Assembly: GCA_963794185.1 (NCBI GenBank) | Contig: CAWCDM010000113.1 | Location: 67,315 to 131,314, forward strand | Reading direction: 5' to 3' | DNA: 64,000 nt | DNA from: JAMXLO01 sp963794185 | Lineage (GTDB): Bacteria; Pseudomonadota; Alphaproteobacteria; Acetobacterales; Acetobacteraceae | Made by a program: the position numbers and the translations under genes | Shown here: positions 17,173 through 26,704 of the stretch, one piece after another | How positions within the stretch are numbered: the first letter of the stretch is position 1 | Layout of the letters: each line of letters starts with the position of its first letter | The notes under the pieces: generated by a model | What the model was told of the DNA's origin: nothing | The model's database searches: none | The model's input: the letters and a program-made list of their open reading frames with translations, nothing else

Positions 17173-17952
17173 ATGGCAAGCTACGAGCATATCGGCGTCA
17201 CGCAGTCCGGCATGATCGCAACGATCGAGGTGCGGCGCGGGCCGAACAATTTCGTCGATACCGACATGGTGGGCGAGATCGCCGACGCGCTCGAGGGCTT
17301 CGACCGCACGTCCGACGTTCGCGGGATCGTCCTGTGCGCCGAAGGCAAGCACTTCTGTGCGGGAGCGGATTTTTCCAACCGGGGACCGGACGGGGTGAAC
17401 CGGGGGACGAAGCGCGGGCGGCATCTATATAAAGAGGCGCAGCGGCTGTGGCGCACCGGCAAGCCGATCGTCGCCGCGGTGCATGGCGCGGCGGTGGGCG
17501 CCGGGGTGGGGTTGGCGGTGATGGCGGATTTCCGCGTCACCTGCCCGGAGGCGCGGTTCTCGGTCAATTTCACCCGCCTGGGTTTTCATCCTGGCTTCGG
17601 ATTGACCGCGTCGTTGCCGCGGCTGATCGGCGCGCAGCAGGCCGCGCTGCTGATGTACACCGGCAGGCGCATCTCCGGGGAGCAGGCGCTGGCGATCGGC
17701 TTGGCGGACTATTGTGTGCCGCTTGATCAGGTCCGCGCGAAAGCGACTGAACTGGCCACCGAGATCGCCCAGTCCGCCCCGCTTGCCATCGTGGCCACGC
17801 GGGAGACGTTGCGCCGAGGACTGGCCGAAGCGGTGGCATCGGCGACCGAGCGCGAATACGAGGAACAGGACTGGCTGCGGGGGACCGAGGATTTCCGCGA
17901 AGGCGTGAAGGCCATGGCGGAGCGCCGGCTGCCGGACTTCAAGGCGCGATAG
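17173..17952 (+). CDS. Enoyl-CoA hydratase/isomerase family protein
   Basis: 259 residues with the crotonase fold. The first oxyanion-hole segment is GIVLCAEGKHFCAGADF and the second VAAVHGAAVGAGVGLAVMADFRV; the C-terminal helical region ends REGVKAMAERRLPDF. Where classical hydratases have a catalytic Glu before the G-x-x-P motif this protein reads TRLGFHPGFGLT, so it may be an isomerase or another crotonase chemistry. The start ATG has AGGAAACGC upstream. It opens the opposite arm of the acyl-CoA catabolic block. Confidence 0.9.
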   Translation: MASYEHIGVTQSGMIATIEVRRGPNNFVDTDMVGEIADALEGFDRTSDVRGIVLCAEGKHFCAGADFSNRGPDGVNRGTKRGRHLYKEAQRLWRTGKPIVAAVHGAAVGAGVGLAVMADFRVTCPEARFSVNFTRLGFHPGFGLTASLPRLIGAQQAALLMYTGRRISGEQALAIGLADYCVPLDQVRAKATELATEIAQSAPLAIVATRETLRRGLAEAVASATEREYEEQDWLRGTEDFREGVKAMAERRLPDFKAR

Positions 17953-19304
17953 GGATCGGGACTTCGGCGAACGGTCGGTATCGCCGCGCGTGACCCATGC
18001 AACGCCCTTAGGACGCGTCGAGCGCGGCGACACGGATCGCGAACCGCCGAGGTCAGCGCTCCATGGCCCGGGTCCGTCGGTTGGTCACCACCGGCGCAAC
18101 CCGATTGATCGTATCGTGCAGCACCTGTTGTTTGCCGGGCGCATCGGTACCGGCCAGTGGGTGGCGCGCGACCAACAGCAGCGTGCCCGGGCGAACGAAT
18201 AGCCGATAGGCCAAGCCGCCAGGGTCCGCGACAGCCATCCCGCTGTCCGGCGAGCAGGATCGGTGTGCCCGCCTTGCGCATGGCTGCACCGCGTCGCGTT
18301 GGCTCGTCGTAGGCGTTGGGCCCGGCAGCATGCAATCGTCAACGGTCGCGGGGCGCGCACGGCTCGGATACCAGGCGTCTGTGTCCTATATGCAACTATA
18401 GGCTTGGATTCGGAGAAGCTGTGGAGCGGGCTGCCACGGTGGATGGCGGAAGGCCGTCGTTGCCGAAAGCCCGGCCATCAGCGGGCACGGAACGAGCGGG
18501 ATCCGCCTGAACAGAGAATTCGGCCGTTTGATCCAGGCCAATGCGATAACACACAGATTGCGCGAAAGAGCGACGTAGCTGGTTTGCCCAGCGTGACAAC
18601 GACAATGACCTGCTCGACGGGCGCCAGATCAAGTGACGGCGGGTGATGCTGACAAGAGACACCTCCAGGCGGGGTGGAGATGGCTGAGCATGACGATTGG
18701 ACGACGACACATTCATCGGCTGCCGTGCACAGCGCGTGGCGACGGCATTTTGTGCCCGTGATCCGCATTGAGTTTCGGGGGGTGGAATTTTGACCGACAC
18801 CGGCCCCTGACCATGGTCTTTGCGATTTGCTTCGCTGACGGCGGGCGCTTTCACCCGCCGTGGTGGTTGGGGCTACGCGCGTCAAAATCAGCCGTGTCGG
18901 ATAGGATTTGAGTTGGATTAAGTGATCATTCCGAAAGACTATTATTGTCCAATGGCCTGTCTTGTCTTGTCCCATCCCGTAGAGGGTCTCCTCACACAGT
19001 CTCGGCGGCAAACGACGCCGCACGCCGGCGATAGGAAAGCGAGCGATAATTATCATTTCCTTAATACATGAAGTCAGGCGGCCTGATTTTTGCGCTATGA
19101 CGGAGATATCACAAACCTATCCGTGTATGCGTTGGGCGTAATAAAGCATTAACAGGCCATTATAGCAGCGCTTACAGGACAAAATCCATGAAACGCCTGC
19201 ACATTTCAGAAAAAGCTTGCAATTAAATCGCGGGTGTTCATAATTCGTTTCGTCCGGTGGCCGCTACAAACTAAGGGCTGGCTGGCTTTCAACGGAGAAG
19301 AAAA
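17953..19304. other. Gene-poor stretch, probable remnants
   Basis: About 1.35 kb without a convincing gene. A short minus-strand stretch around 18060-18270 reads LAYRLFVRPGTLLLVARHPL in one frame and looks like a decayed coding remnant, but I cannot name it. At 18640-18800 the sequence around GTGGAATTTTGACCGAC resembles insertion-sequence flanks, possibly of the IS21 type. From about 18900 to 19300 the DNA is more AT-rich and likely includes the promoter of the following repeat-protein gene. AAAAAGCTTGCAA near 19210 and GGAGAAGAAAA at 19292 precede its start. Confidence 0.4.
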
Positions 19305-21254
19305 ATGGCATCGGTAACAGTCCCGGGAACTAAGGGCACAACCACTCCGGACATCAGTGCGACCTTCGGAAACGCCAACAACTCGCTGTTGGCACAGCAG
19401 ATCACCGATGCAATTCGCCAGATCGGCCTTGGCCGTGTGCTGGCCACCGACATAATAAATCCATCAGCGACCATTAATCCCCCGCCTTCTAACGCCGGTG
19501 GCACCAACGAGCTTACTATTAGTGTCGGGGGCGACTTCACCATCCCGGCCTCGACCGACCCGGCCGCGCCCGACTGGCTGGTCGTGCTCAACACCACAGC
19601 CGCGGTCACGATCCACGGCGCAGCCAACAACAAGACCACCGTCTGGGGCGGCGGTGGCAAGCTCACGATCAGCAATGCTGCCATAGTCACGGTAGCTGAA
19701 GGCGCTGATGCAACTGTTTCGTCCTCCGTCGCAGGCGCCGTCGTGGCGGGCAATAACTCCAATGATACGCTGTCATGTCGGGCGAGAACGACACGGTCTT
19801 CGCTGGGACCGGCAGCAACCGGTTGTCCGCCAGCGGCGCCCGCGATGTGCTGGTTGGCGATACGGGGTTCAGCACCACCATCACGGGGGGCAACACATTT
19901 ATCGTAAGTGGCGTGGGCGACACGATTATGCCTGGTGCAGGCGACGCGACGGTGAACGCCAGTGGCAGTGCCGGCCAGATCTTCGGCGGGTCTGGCGCAA
20001 TGCGCGTTATGACCTCGGGATCCAACGACAGTGTAATCGCTGGTACGGGCAATACAACGATTCTTGGCGGAGATGCCGGCGGTAGTTACTTCATGGGTCG
20101 CGGTGGTGTGCAGGAGTTCGCCAACATCGGCGGCTCTGGCACTGTGTTCGCCGGGGTAGGAGGCAAGTGTGTTCGGCAGCTTTGGCTCAGCCCCTGGTTC
20201 GATGAGTGTTCGGTGGCTCGGGCGAGTTGACCCTGGCGACTGGCGGGTCCAACGACACGATCTTCGCGGGTTCGGGTTCCGCCACTATCTTCGGCTCCTT
20301 CGGCGGCACGATCGGGAACGACGTCATCGTCAGCGGGGCTGGCATCCTAAAAGTGGCCACCGGTAGCTCCAACGACACGGTATTTGGCGGCACGAGTGCT
20401 GGGCAGACTGTATTCGGCGGTTTCGACCCGTCGCAGCCAACAATGGCAATAGCGTGATCTTCAGCGGCCCGAACGGCATGGTGATCGACGCCGCGGGCTC
20501 CAGCGATACCATCCATGCCGGCTCAGGCAACGATCGGCCTGTTCGGGAATGGCCCGATTGCCGGCAGAACGTCGTCTTTGGCGGTTCCGGTAATTGCGGG
20601 CGCGTTCATCGGTGGCGCCGGATCGGCTACCATCATCGGCGGCTCGGGCAACTCCACGGTGTTGGGCAATGGCGGCTCGAATATGAACTTCTGCCAGGGC
20701 CCGCAGCCGGCGTGACGATGATCGCCCTTGGCCCGCGTGGTGATGCGAATGGCGAGACGCTCAATGCCGGGACGTCCTGCACCAACAATTTCTTGAATGC
20801 GCTTTCCGGCAGCAACAGTGTCATCGGGGGCTCTGGCGACGACACTATTGTCGGCGGGGTCACGGACAGCGGCGCCACCACGATGACCGGTGGGGCGGGC
20901 AACAATATGTTCTTCTTCAATTTCGGCAACGTGAACGGTACCGACATCATCACCGACTTTGCGGCGAGTTCGGGTAATACGATGATCCTGTCCGACTACG
21001 ACGCGGTCGCCGGCGGAGGGCTGAGTTCGGCGGCCAACGCGGCACTGGCGAGTGCCACCATTATCGGGGGCAACACCAGCATCTCGCTGGCCGATGGGAC
21101 AAGAATCACATTCGACAACACAACAGCGGCGCAGCTTGCAAGGGCACATCTTCTCGAGCTGAGCAAGAACTGGGTCTGGTGGTCGCCACGGTTTCCCGAG
21201 GGCACTACCGTCCTGAACCTTGAGGCTGCTACAGGGGCGCACCGACACTATTGA
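19305..21254 (+). pseudogene. Glycine-rich RTX-like (hemolysin-type) repeat protein, multiply frameshifted
   Basis: Starts MASVTVPGTKGTTTPDISAT after a good ribosome site. The N-terminal 150 residues are Thr/Asn/Gly-rich, then come repeats of the type GGSND-T-I-FAGSGS, GGSGDDTIVGG and MTGGAGNN, ending in a hemolysin-type tail (ITDFAASSGNTMILSDYDAV). The coding continues through six frame changes, near 19775, 20165, 20205, 20450, 20525 and 20700, without stop codons inside the correct frames. Intact relatives are large secreted Ca-binding beta-roll proteins exported by type I systems; none is encoded nearby. If the frame changes are sequencing errors, this is one protein of about 650 residues. 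Confidence 0.75.
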
Positions 21255-21484
21255 TATCGAGGGCTGGCACCTGGGATAATTCGTGGCTAATACAGCAAGG
21301 GATGGACTGCTTCGTTGTGAGTGCAGTGCAGCAGTCCAGCCCTCCTCGGTGTTTGGTTTGGGCGGCAGAGAGCAGGCCTGTCGTCAGGACCGCACATGTT
21401 CGGCTGCCAACCACGACAGAAGCTCTCTGGCGTAACAGGCAACCAGTCAGATTTCCCTGTTCGGATGAACGCACTTGCTTCGCC

Positions 21485-21652
21485 TCACCCTGCACGTCGG
21501 GGGAGCGCCGTGCAGTCCCAGTCAAGGATGGCCAGATGGTCACCGCAGTACGGCGCGAAGCACCCTTGACGGCACGACGGGCACGGTGCCAGGGTGTCGT
21601 TGCGGCGTAGAACGGTCTGTTTTTTCCGCTTGGCAAGGTCCTTGCTATCCAT
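21485..21652 (-). CDS. Possible small Cys-rich protein, unrecognised
   Basis: 55 codons from MDSKDLAKRKKQTVLRR to RRAG. The middle has CPSCRQGCFAPYC and a later DWDC, a spacing that could bind a metal. No ribosome binding site is visible and I do not recognise a family. It sits alone in a 560-base gap between the repeat protein and the methyltransferase. It may be a chance frame or a decayed remnant; nothing else in 21255-21814 looks coding. Confidence 0.15.
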   Translation of the reverse strand: MDSKDLAKRKKQTVLRRNDTLAPCPSCRQGCFAPYCGDHLAILDWDCTALPRRAG

Positions 21653-21814
21653 ATCAAACAACGAAGAGGCATCCATTTGCGATTTGATGCCAACTGGTTC
21701 GGCGCGACGATGCGTACGGCGCTGCCGCTGGGCCCAACTTGCGCCGACAAGGCGTTGCACTCGAGCGGCAAACCAACCGCGATGTCCGATGTACTGGTCT
21801 GACTGGAGAGCAGC

Positions 21815-22603
21815 ATGTCCGGTTCCGGGTCGATCTTTCCTACTGACCTGCCCGGAGAACTCTACATACCCTGCCTATCCCGGATTCATGCCAAGACCAA
21901 ACCGCACACCTATCTCGAAATAGGGACCTTGTTTGGACAGACGCTGGCCTTGTCTCGGTGCCGGTCGGTGGCAGTCGATCCGGCGTTTCGGATCAGCGAG
22001 CCGATACCCGGTGCTATGCCTTCCTTGTTCCTGTTCCAGGGCACGAGCGACGAATTCTTCGAGAATATCGATCCCAAGGCGGTGCTTGGCGGTCCGATCG
22101 ACCTTGCCTATCTGGATGGCATGCACCTGTTCGAATTCCTGCTTCGCGATTTCATGAATACCGAGCACCATTGCCACAGTGGCTCGATGGTCATCCTGCA
22201 CGACTGCATGCCACTGGACCTTGAGATGACGCGACGCAACATGGAGGAAGTCACGTCACGCCCAAATGCGCGTTATCCGGGATGGTGGACCGGCGATGTG
22301 TGGAAAACTGCCGACATTCTGATGCGACATCGGCCTGACCTCGACATCATCGCGCTCGATGCGCCGCCGACCGGACTGATAATTATTCGCAATCTCGATC
22401 CAGAATCGAAGGTGCTCAAATTAAGGTATCAAGCCATCATTGATTCCTACAGCAACGATTCGGACACTTCGGTGCTTACGGAGTATTTTGAGAAGCTGAA
22501 TGTGGTACAGCACATCAATTGTCGAATCATTCGAGTCGATCGATCCCGACAGGGAGTCCTAAGCGACCGTTTTGAAGCGGTCGCGATATGCGAGCATGAT
22601 TGA
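21815..22603 (+). CDS. Class I SAM-dependent methyltransferase (Methyltransf_24 type)
   Basis: 262 residues. The SAM motif is TYLEIGTLFGQTLALSRCRSVAVDP and motif IV is IDLAYLDGMHLFEFLLRDF, followed by GSMVILHDCMP. These proteins accompany glycan clusters and are related to enzymes that O-methylate sugars or capsule residues. The start ATG lies after GAGAGCAGC. The last third is comparatively AT-rich, as are the next genes, suggesting this part of the island was acquired. The acceptor cannot be inferred. Confidence 0.8.
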   Translation: MSGSGSIFPTDLPGELYIPCLSRIHAKTKPHTYLEIGTLFGQTLALSRCRSVAVDPAFRISEPIPGAMPSLFLFQGTSDEFFENIDPKAVLGGPIDLAYLDGMHLFEFLLRDFMNTEHHCHSGSMVILHDCMPLDLEMTRRNMEEVTSRPNARYPGWWTGDVWKTADILMRHRPDLDIIALDAPPTGLIIIRNLDPESKVLKLRYQAIIDSYSNDSDTSVLTEYFEKLNVVQHINCRIIRVDRSRQGVLSDRFEAVAICEHD

Positions 22604-22840
22604 CGTGCCGCACGAAAGCGGCACGAAACGACGCGAGCCCGACGTCACCAATCAGACTACGACCGGGCACAAAAAGGGACGCATATCGGGCCTTGGGGCG
22701 TATTCTGACCACCTGCAATGTCCCTAAAGGCTCGCGCGGTGCTACGCGCGGGTACCGATGCCATGTCTGCTCACAAATATGGCTCGGCTGCTGCTGTTCA
22801 ATAGCAAGTCATGATAGACTGCAGATCACGATCCGAGCTT

Positions 22841-24035
22841 TCAGCCAGCGATCTGAACAAGGTGCCTGCTGCGACCGCGCCTCGCCAGTATACGTTTGCC
22901 AAGTCGCATGCCCGGAACTTCGATCAAATTGTAGAAGACCCACGCCAAAGGCAACACTACCGCGAGGGTGGCGGCGACGCATCCCAGGAAGCTGACGCTG
23001 GTCGGCAGTCCGCCTGCGTAGAGGCGCCGATAAATGGGCACCAGAAGGAAGACTGTCGGAGGGTGAAGGAGATAAATGGAATAGCTGAATTCGCCCCCAA
23101 AAGAGCGTTACAGCATTGACTAAAATCTTCAACGGTAGAATTCCGAGGCCCCACACCAGGCAGGAATAAACAACCGCTTCCCAGTAATAGCGATCCGGGA
23201 ACAAGAAATTCATGGCTCCATGTAGTAAGGCATGGTAGGCCCAGAGGCTGCCAAGAATCAGCGCAACTCCAACGGCCGGCGGACGCGGGATGCGTTCAAT
23301 GTAGCGGTCGAATACAAGCCAGCACAGCATGCCGAAGACAAGGACCGGCAAATGTCGGAAAAACCCAAATCTCTCGTAGGATTCCAACATTTCACCGGAA
23401 AGCGGCAATCGAATTGCCAACTCGTGGAACGCGGCTGCCCCGAACAGTGTGCCAAAAAATGTCGCCAATACTGCAGGAATGCCTTTGAGGCGAGAAAAGA
23501 GGAGAGGAAAGATCAAATAGAATGGCATCTCGACTCCGACGGTCCACGCAGCCCATACGATGCCGGAGCCAGGAAAGAAAACAAACACAAACGATACGTT
23601 CTTAGCGACTTCCCAAAGGCCGTAGAAGCCACCCCCAAATGACCAATAGCGGAGCACACTATACAAGCATATCAACACGTAGAAAAGTGGAGCAATGCGG
23701 AAGAAACGCCGCACATAGAAATCTACAATGGCGCCTGGTACATTCATTCGAGACTTCATCGTATAGCACAACGAAAAGGCGCTGACGATGAAGAAGAGAG
23801 TGACTGCCGAGTGTCCGCCGGTGACCACAAGGAATGCCCAGTGCGGTACGTTCAGCGCCGGCTGGGGGATGTAGACCGTGTGGTAGATTACGACGTAAAC
23901 TGCCGCCAACCCACGCAACGCGTCGACAAAAGCGAGACGAGGTGCATTCGAGTCCACGGACCGCGGCATTGCCGGTGGCTCACCGGATTGTGAAGTCTGT
24001 TCGGCATTTGCCACAAAACTTCTCCCCCGCTCCAT
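22841..24035 (-). pseudogene. OafA-type acyltransferase (acyltransferase 3), one frameshift
   Basis: An integral membrane O-acyltransferase: LAFVDALRGLAAVYVVIYHTV carries the conserved DxxRG and the catalytic-type His, with about ten hydrophobic segments. Reading from 24035, the frame holds until VNAVTLF near 23098, where a TTTTGGGGG run shifts it; the proper continuation is GGEFSYSIYLLHPPTVFLLV, ending GRSRHLVQIAG at 22841. Removing one T restores a protein of about 400 residues, the family norm. Such enzymes acetylate or otherwise acylate surface polysaccharides. Because the break is in a homopolymer, a sequencing error is likely. Confidence 0.8.
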
Positions 24036-24248
24036 GGCGACCAGCCCGCGAGCTTTGTTGGGACCAATGAAGGCTCATCGGGCGGCATTCTGCGCTGACA
24101 ACTCGATGACCGCGACGCCATTGCGAAATCTGACACCCCGCACGACCGTCGGCAACCGGTTCTGAGTAGAACAACCGGTGCAATCCTGCTGGGTTACACT
24201 GCATCATGGTGCTCCGCGCGGCAGTTTCTGCCCATGGTGTGCACCGTA

Positions 24249-25356
24249 TTAACCTTCGCAAAGTAGTTGCCATGACGACGGGGACATGTGCTAATCCGCG
24301 TGCTTATGAAAACCGATGCTCGTGCTCTGGACCATTCGACGCTGACCGAGCTGCGCAAACGCGGCGTTGCGGCGGTGCAATCAGGTGAAAGTCCCACCCA
24401 TGTTGCTGCCGCGCTCGGGGTCAATCTGCGCACCCTATTCCGCTGGCTCGCACAGTATCGGCGCGGCGGATGGGGTCAGCTGGAAGCGCGCAAGCGCGGA
24501 GGACGTCCACCGAAGCTCGATGGCCGTGCCCTGCGCTGGATCTATAACACGGTGGCCAACAAGAACCCTCTGCAGTTGAATTTTCCGTTCGCGCTATGGA
24601 CCGCGGCGATGGTGCAGACACTGATTGCCGAGCGGTTCGACATAGATCTGAGCCACAGTTCAGTGTGCCGGTTGCTGAACCAGCTCGGGCTAACCGCGCA
24701 ACGCCCGCTGTGGCGGGCGTACCAGCAGAACCCTGAGACGGTGCAGCGCTGGCTGGAGACGGACTATCCGTCGATCCAGCGTCGCGCAAGACGCGCAGGC
24801 GCACGGATCTTCTTCGCCGACGAGGCCGGCGTCCGTTCGGACTATCACAGCGGCACAACCTGGGGGAAACGAGGCCAGACGCCGGTGGTCTCCAGCACTG
24901 GCGCACGGTTCGGCGCCAACCTGATCTCGGCGATCAGCGCCCAAGGCGAGCTCCGCTTCATGCTGACCAAGGGGCGGGTCACAGCCGCGGTGTTCATCGA
25001 GTTCCTCCGGCGATTGCTGGTCAACGCGACGAAGCCGATCTTCGTGATTGTCGACGGGCATCCGACGCACCGAGCCAAGTCGGTCGCGAGGTTCGTGGCA
25101 GAACAAGCGGGCATGCTGGGGCTGTTCTTCCTGCCGCCCTATTCGCCGGAGCTGAACCCCGACGAATATGTATGGAATGATCTGAAGGCCCAGTGCACCG
25201 GGCGCAAGGTGATCAACTCACTCACGCAACTGCGTCAAATGATCATCTCACATATGCGGCAGCTACAGAAGTTGCCTATGCTGGTACGCAGTTTCTTCCG
25301 TGCACCCACGACGCGCTATGCGCATGCTTGAATGGCAACTATTATGCGAAGCTTAA
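24249..25356 (+). mobile_element. Complete IS630-family insertion sequence
   Basis: 1108 bases bounded by 25-bp inverted repeats (left 24249-24273 beginning TTAACCTTCGCA, right 25332-25356 ending TGCGAAGCTTAA), 22 of 25 positions matching. TA flanks both sides (24247-24248 and 25357-25358), the target duplication expected for IS630/Tc1-mariner elements. It carries one transposase gene on the plus strand. It lies between the acyltransferase and GT61 genes and does not visibly break either. Confidence 0.92.
24306..25331 (+). CDS. IS630 family transposase
   Basis: 341 residues from ATG 24306; a GTG at 24288 would add six residues. The N-terminal helix-turn-helix includes HVAAALGVNLRTLFRWLAQY, a winged-helix region follows, and the DDE catalytic domain has ARIFFADEAGVRSD, PIFVIVDGHPTH and PYSPELNPDEYVWNDLK, so D, D and E are all present. 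It is apparently intact and could be active. A truncated homologue lies at 31516-32127. Confidence 0.93.
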   Translation: MKTDARALDHSTLTELRKRGVAAVQSGESPTHVAAALGVNLRTLFRWLAQYRRGGWGQLEARKRGGRPPKLDGRALRWIYNTVANKNPLQLNFPFALWTAAMVQTLIAERFDIDLSHSSVCRLLNQLGLTAQRPLWRAYQQNPETVQRWLETDYPSIQRRARRAGARIFFADEAGVRSDYHSGTTWGKRGQTPVVSSTGARFGANLISAISAQGELRFMLTKGRVTAAVFIEFLRRLLVNATKPIFVIVDGHPTHRAKSVARFVAEQAGMLGLFFLPPYSPELNPDEYVWNDLKAQCTGRKVINSLTQLRQMIISHMRQLQKLPMLVRSFFRAPTTRYAHA

Positions 25357-25432
25357 TAACTACACCTCTGAGCGCCAACAATCGCCGCCTGCGAAGTATG
25401 CAGAAAGTACCCGGCGCCTCTGTGTCATCCAT

Positions 25433-26680
25433 TCAGAGAATGCGCCTCAGTAAATCGAGATCTACGGTGGCTGCGATTCCTCGCTTCTGTAAGCCGCTGG
25501 TGTCGATTTCTGGCAGATGCTGGAATACACGCGAACGGCACACAATAACTGTGTAATCAAGATCAAAGGCCGTCGTCACATTGAACACCCAGCGCTCGGG
25601 TCCTCCGAGCGCGCCGAAAAAACCGATCCAATCTTGTGGCATCAGGTCGATTACCGCTGTGCCGGGCCGGGCGAACATCAAGTTGCCAAATCCGGAGCCG
25701 TGTGCGCCAACAATCACTGAGGCGTTGTTGATTGCGGTCACCTGATCACGGAATGGCATATTGGCGGGTTCCAGGATGGAAAATCCCAGCGCTCGCAGGG
25801 CGCCTCGCAACTCTTGCTCGTTCTCGACACTGCGCGCAAAGTAGTTGTTCTGATTTTCGCGCGACAGATAGATGCGTGAACCGGCATCGCGGCTCGTCCA
25901 TCTTGTCGCGATATCAACTCCCAAGGCCTGAGCGGGCATCTTGCATAGCGCGGGATTAGGCAGAAAGGTGTTGAGTGTAGCAAGCGTATCCGACACTAAC
26001 ACGCTATTGCAGCGTACGGCGCCGTTTGCGGCAATCACAATATGCTTCCGACATATGCCGAATGTCCGAAGCGTCGAAAATCCCCAATCAGGAAAAGATG
26101 GCATCAGGACCTTTAGCCGTCCAGCATAAATCGCCTCCCGGCACATCGCTATCATTGGCAGCGTATCAAACAGGAAATGGCCATAGGCACTGCTCGCTCC
26201 ATGAAAACAATGGAGGACAGGCTCGGTCACGACGACGTAGCTGTCAGGTGTGAAAGCATTGTCCGTCAGCGAGATGAAAGGAACGTCCGACAGGGAAGGG
26301 TCGATCTGGCGTGGGACATGGCCGGTCTCATCGATTAGAATGCCATCCGCCGTGACACAGACGCCGCCGGGCATGCTGACGAATGCATCCTCGATCCGGG
26401 TCAATGTCACGGACGTTGCGGGGTAGCTTTGATTGGCGAAACATTCCCGCAGCGCGTTCAACTGCTGCTCGCACTCCATAGGCGCCTCGATTTGCAGGCG
26501 CCCCTTGCGAGCCACGTGTACCCGCGGATACACCTCCGCGTGGCCAACACGCCCACTACCTACCAAGTCAGCATGAGTCAGGTGCGGCGCATCGATCTCC
26601 CTCAAAGGGAGCGTTCGCAATGCGCCCCTGGGGGGTATTCTTCGACGCGCCATTGAGCGCAGCCAGGGTAATTTGAACAA
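25433..26680 (-). CDS. Glycosyltransferase family 61 (DUF563) protein
   Basis: 415 residues. The GT61 core is at the C-terminal half: LHCFHGASSAYGHFLFDTLP, SRIYLSRENQNNYFAR, VIVGAHGSGFGNLMFARPGTAVIDL. Bacterial GT61 enzymes add pentoses or N-acetylglucosamine to surface glycans. Hydrophobicity suggests a soluble protein. Base composition is lower in GC than the flanking catabolic genes. It is on the same strand as, and 24 bases downstream of, the sulfotransferase-like gene, so the two are probably co-transcribed. Confidence 0.85.
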   Translation of the reverse strand: MFKLPWLRSMARRRIPPRGALRTLPLREIDAPHLTHADLVGSGRVGHAEVYPRVHVARKGRLQIEAPMECEQQLNALRECFANQSYPATSVTLTRIEDAFVSMPGGVCVTADGILIDETGHVPRQIDPSLSDVPFISLTDNAFTPDSYVVVTEPVLHCFHGASSAYGHFLFDTLPMIAMCREAIYAGRLKVLMPSFPDWGFSTLRTFGICRKHIVIAANGAVRCNSVLVSDTLATLNTFLPNPALCKMPAQALGVDIATRWTSRDAGSRIYLSRENQNNYFARSVENEQELRGALRALGFSILEPANMPFRDQVTAINNASVIVGAHGSGFGNLMFARPGTAVIDLMPQDWIGFFGALGGPERWVFNVTTAFDLDYTVIVCRSRVFQHLPEIDTSGLQKRGIAATVDLDLLRRIL

Positions 26681-26704
26681 GTTCGGACCCTTCCTCGTCA
26701 GGCA

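Noticed and set aside
21229..21816. 195-codon minus-strand frame in the gap before the methyltransferase
   Set aside because: No family resemblance and mixed composition; only its short Cys-rich part was kept, at low confidence.
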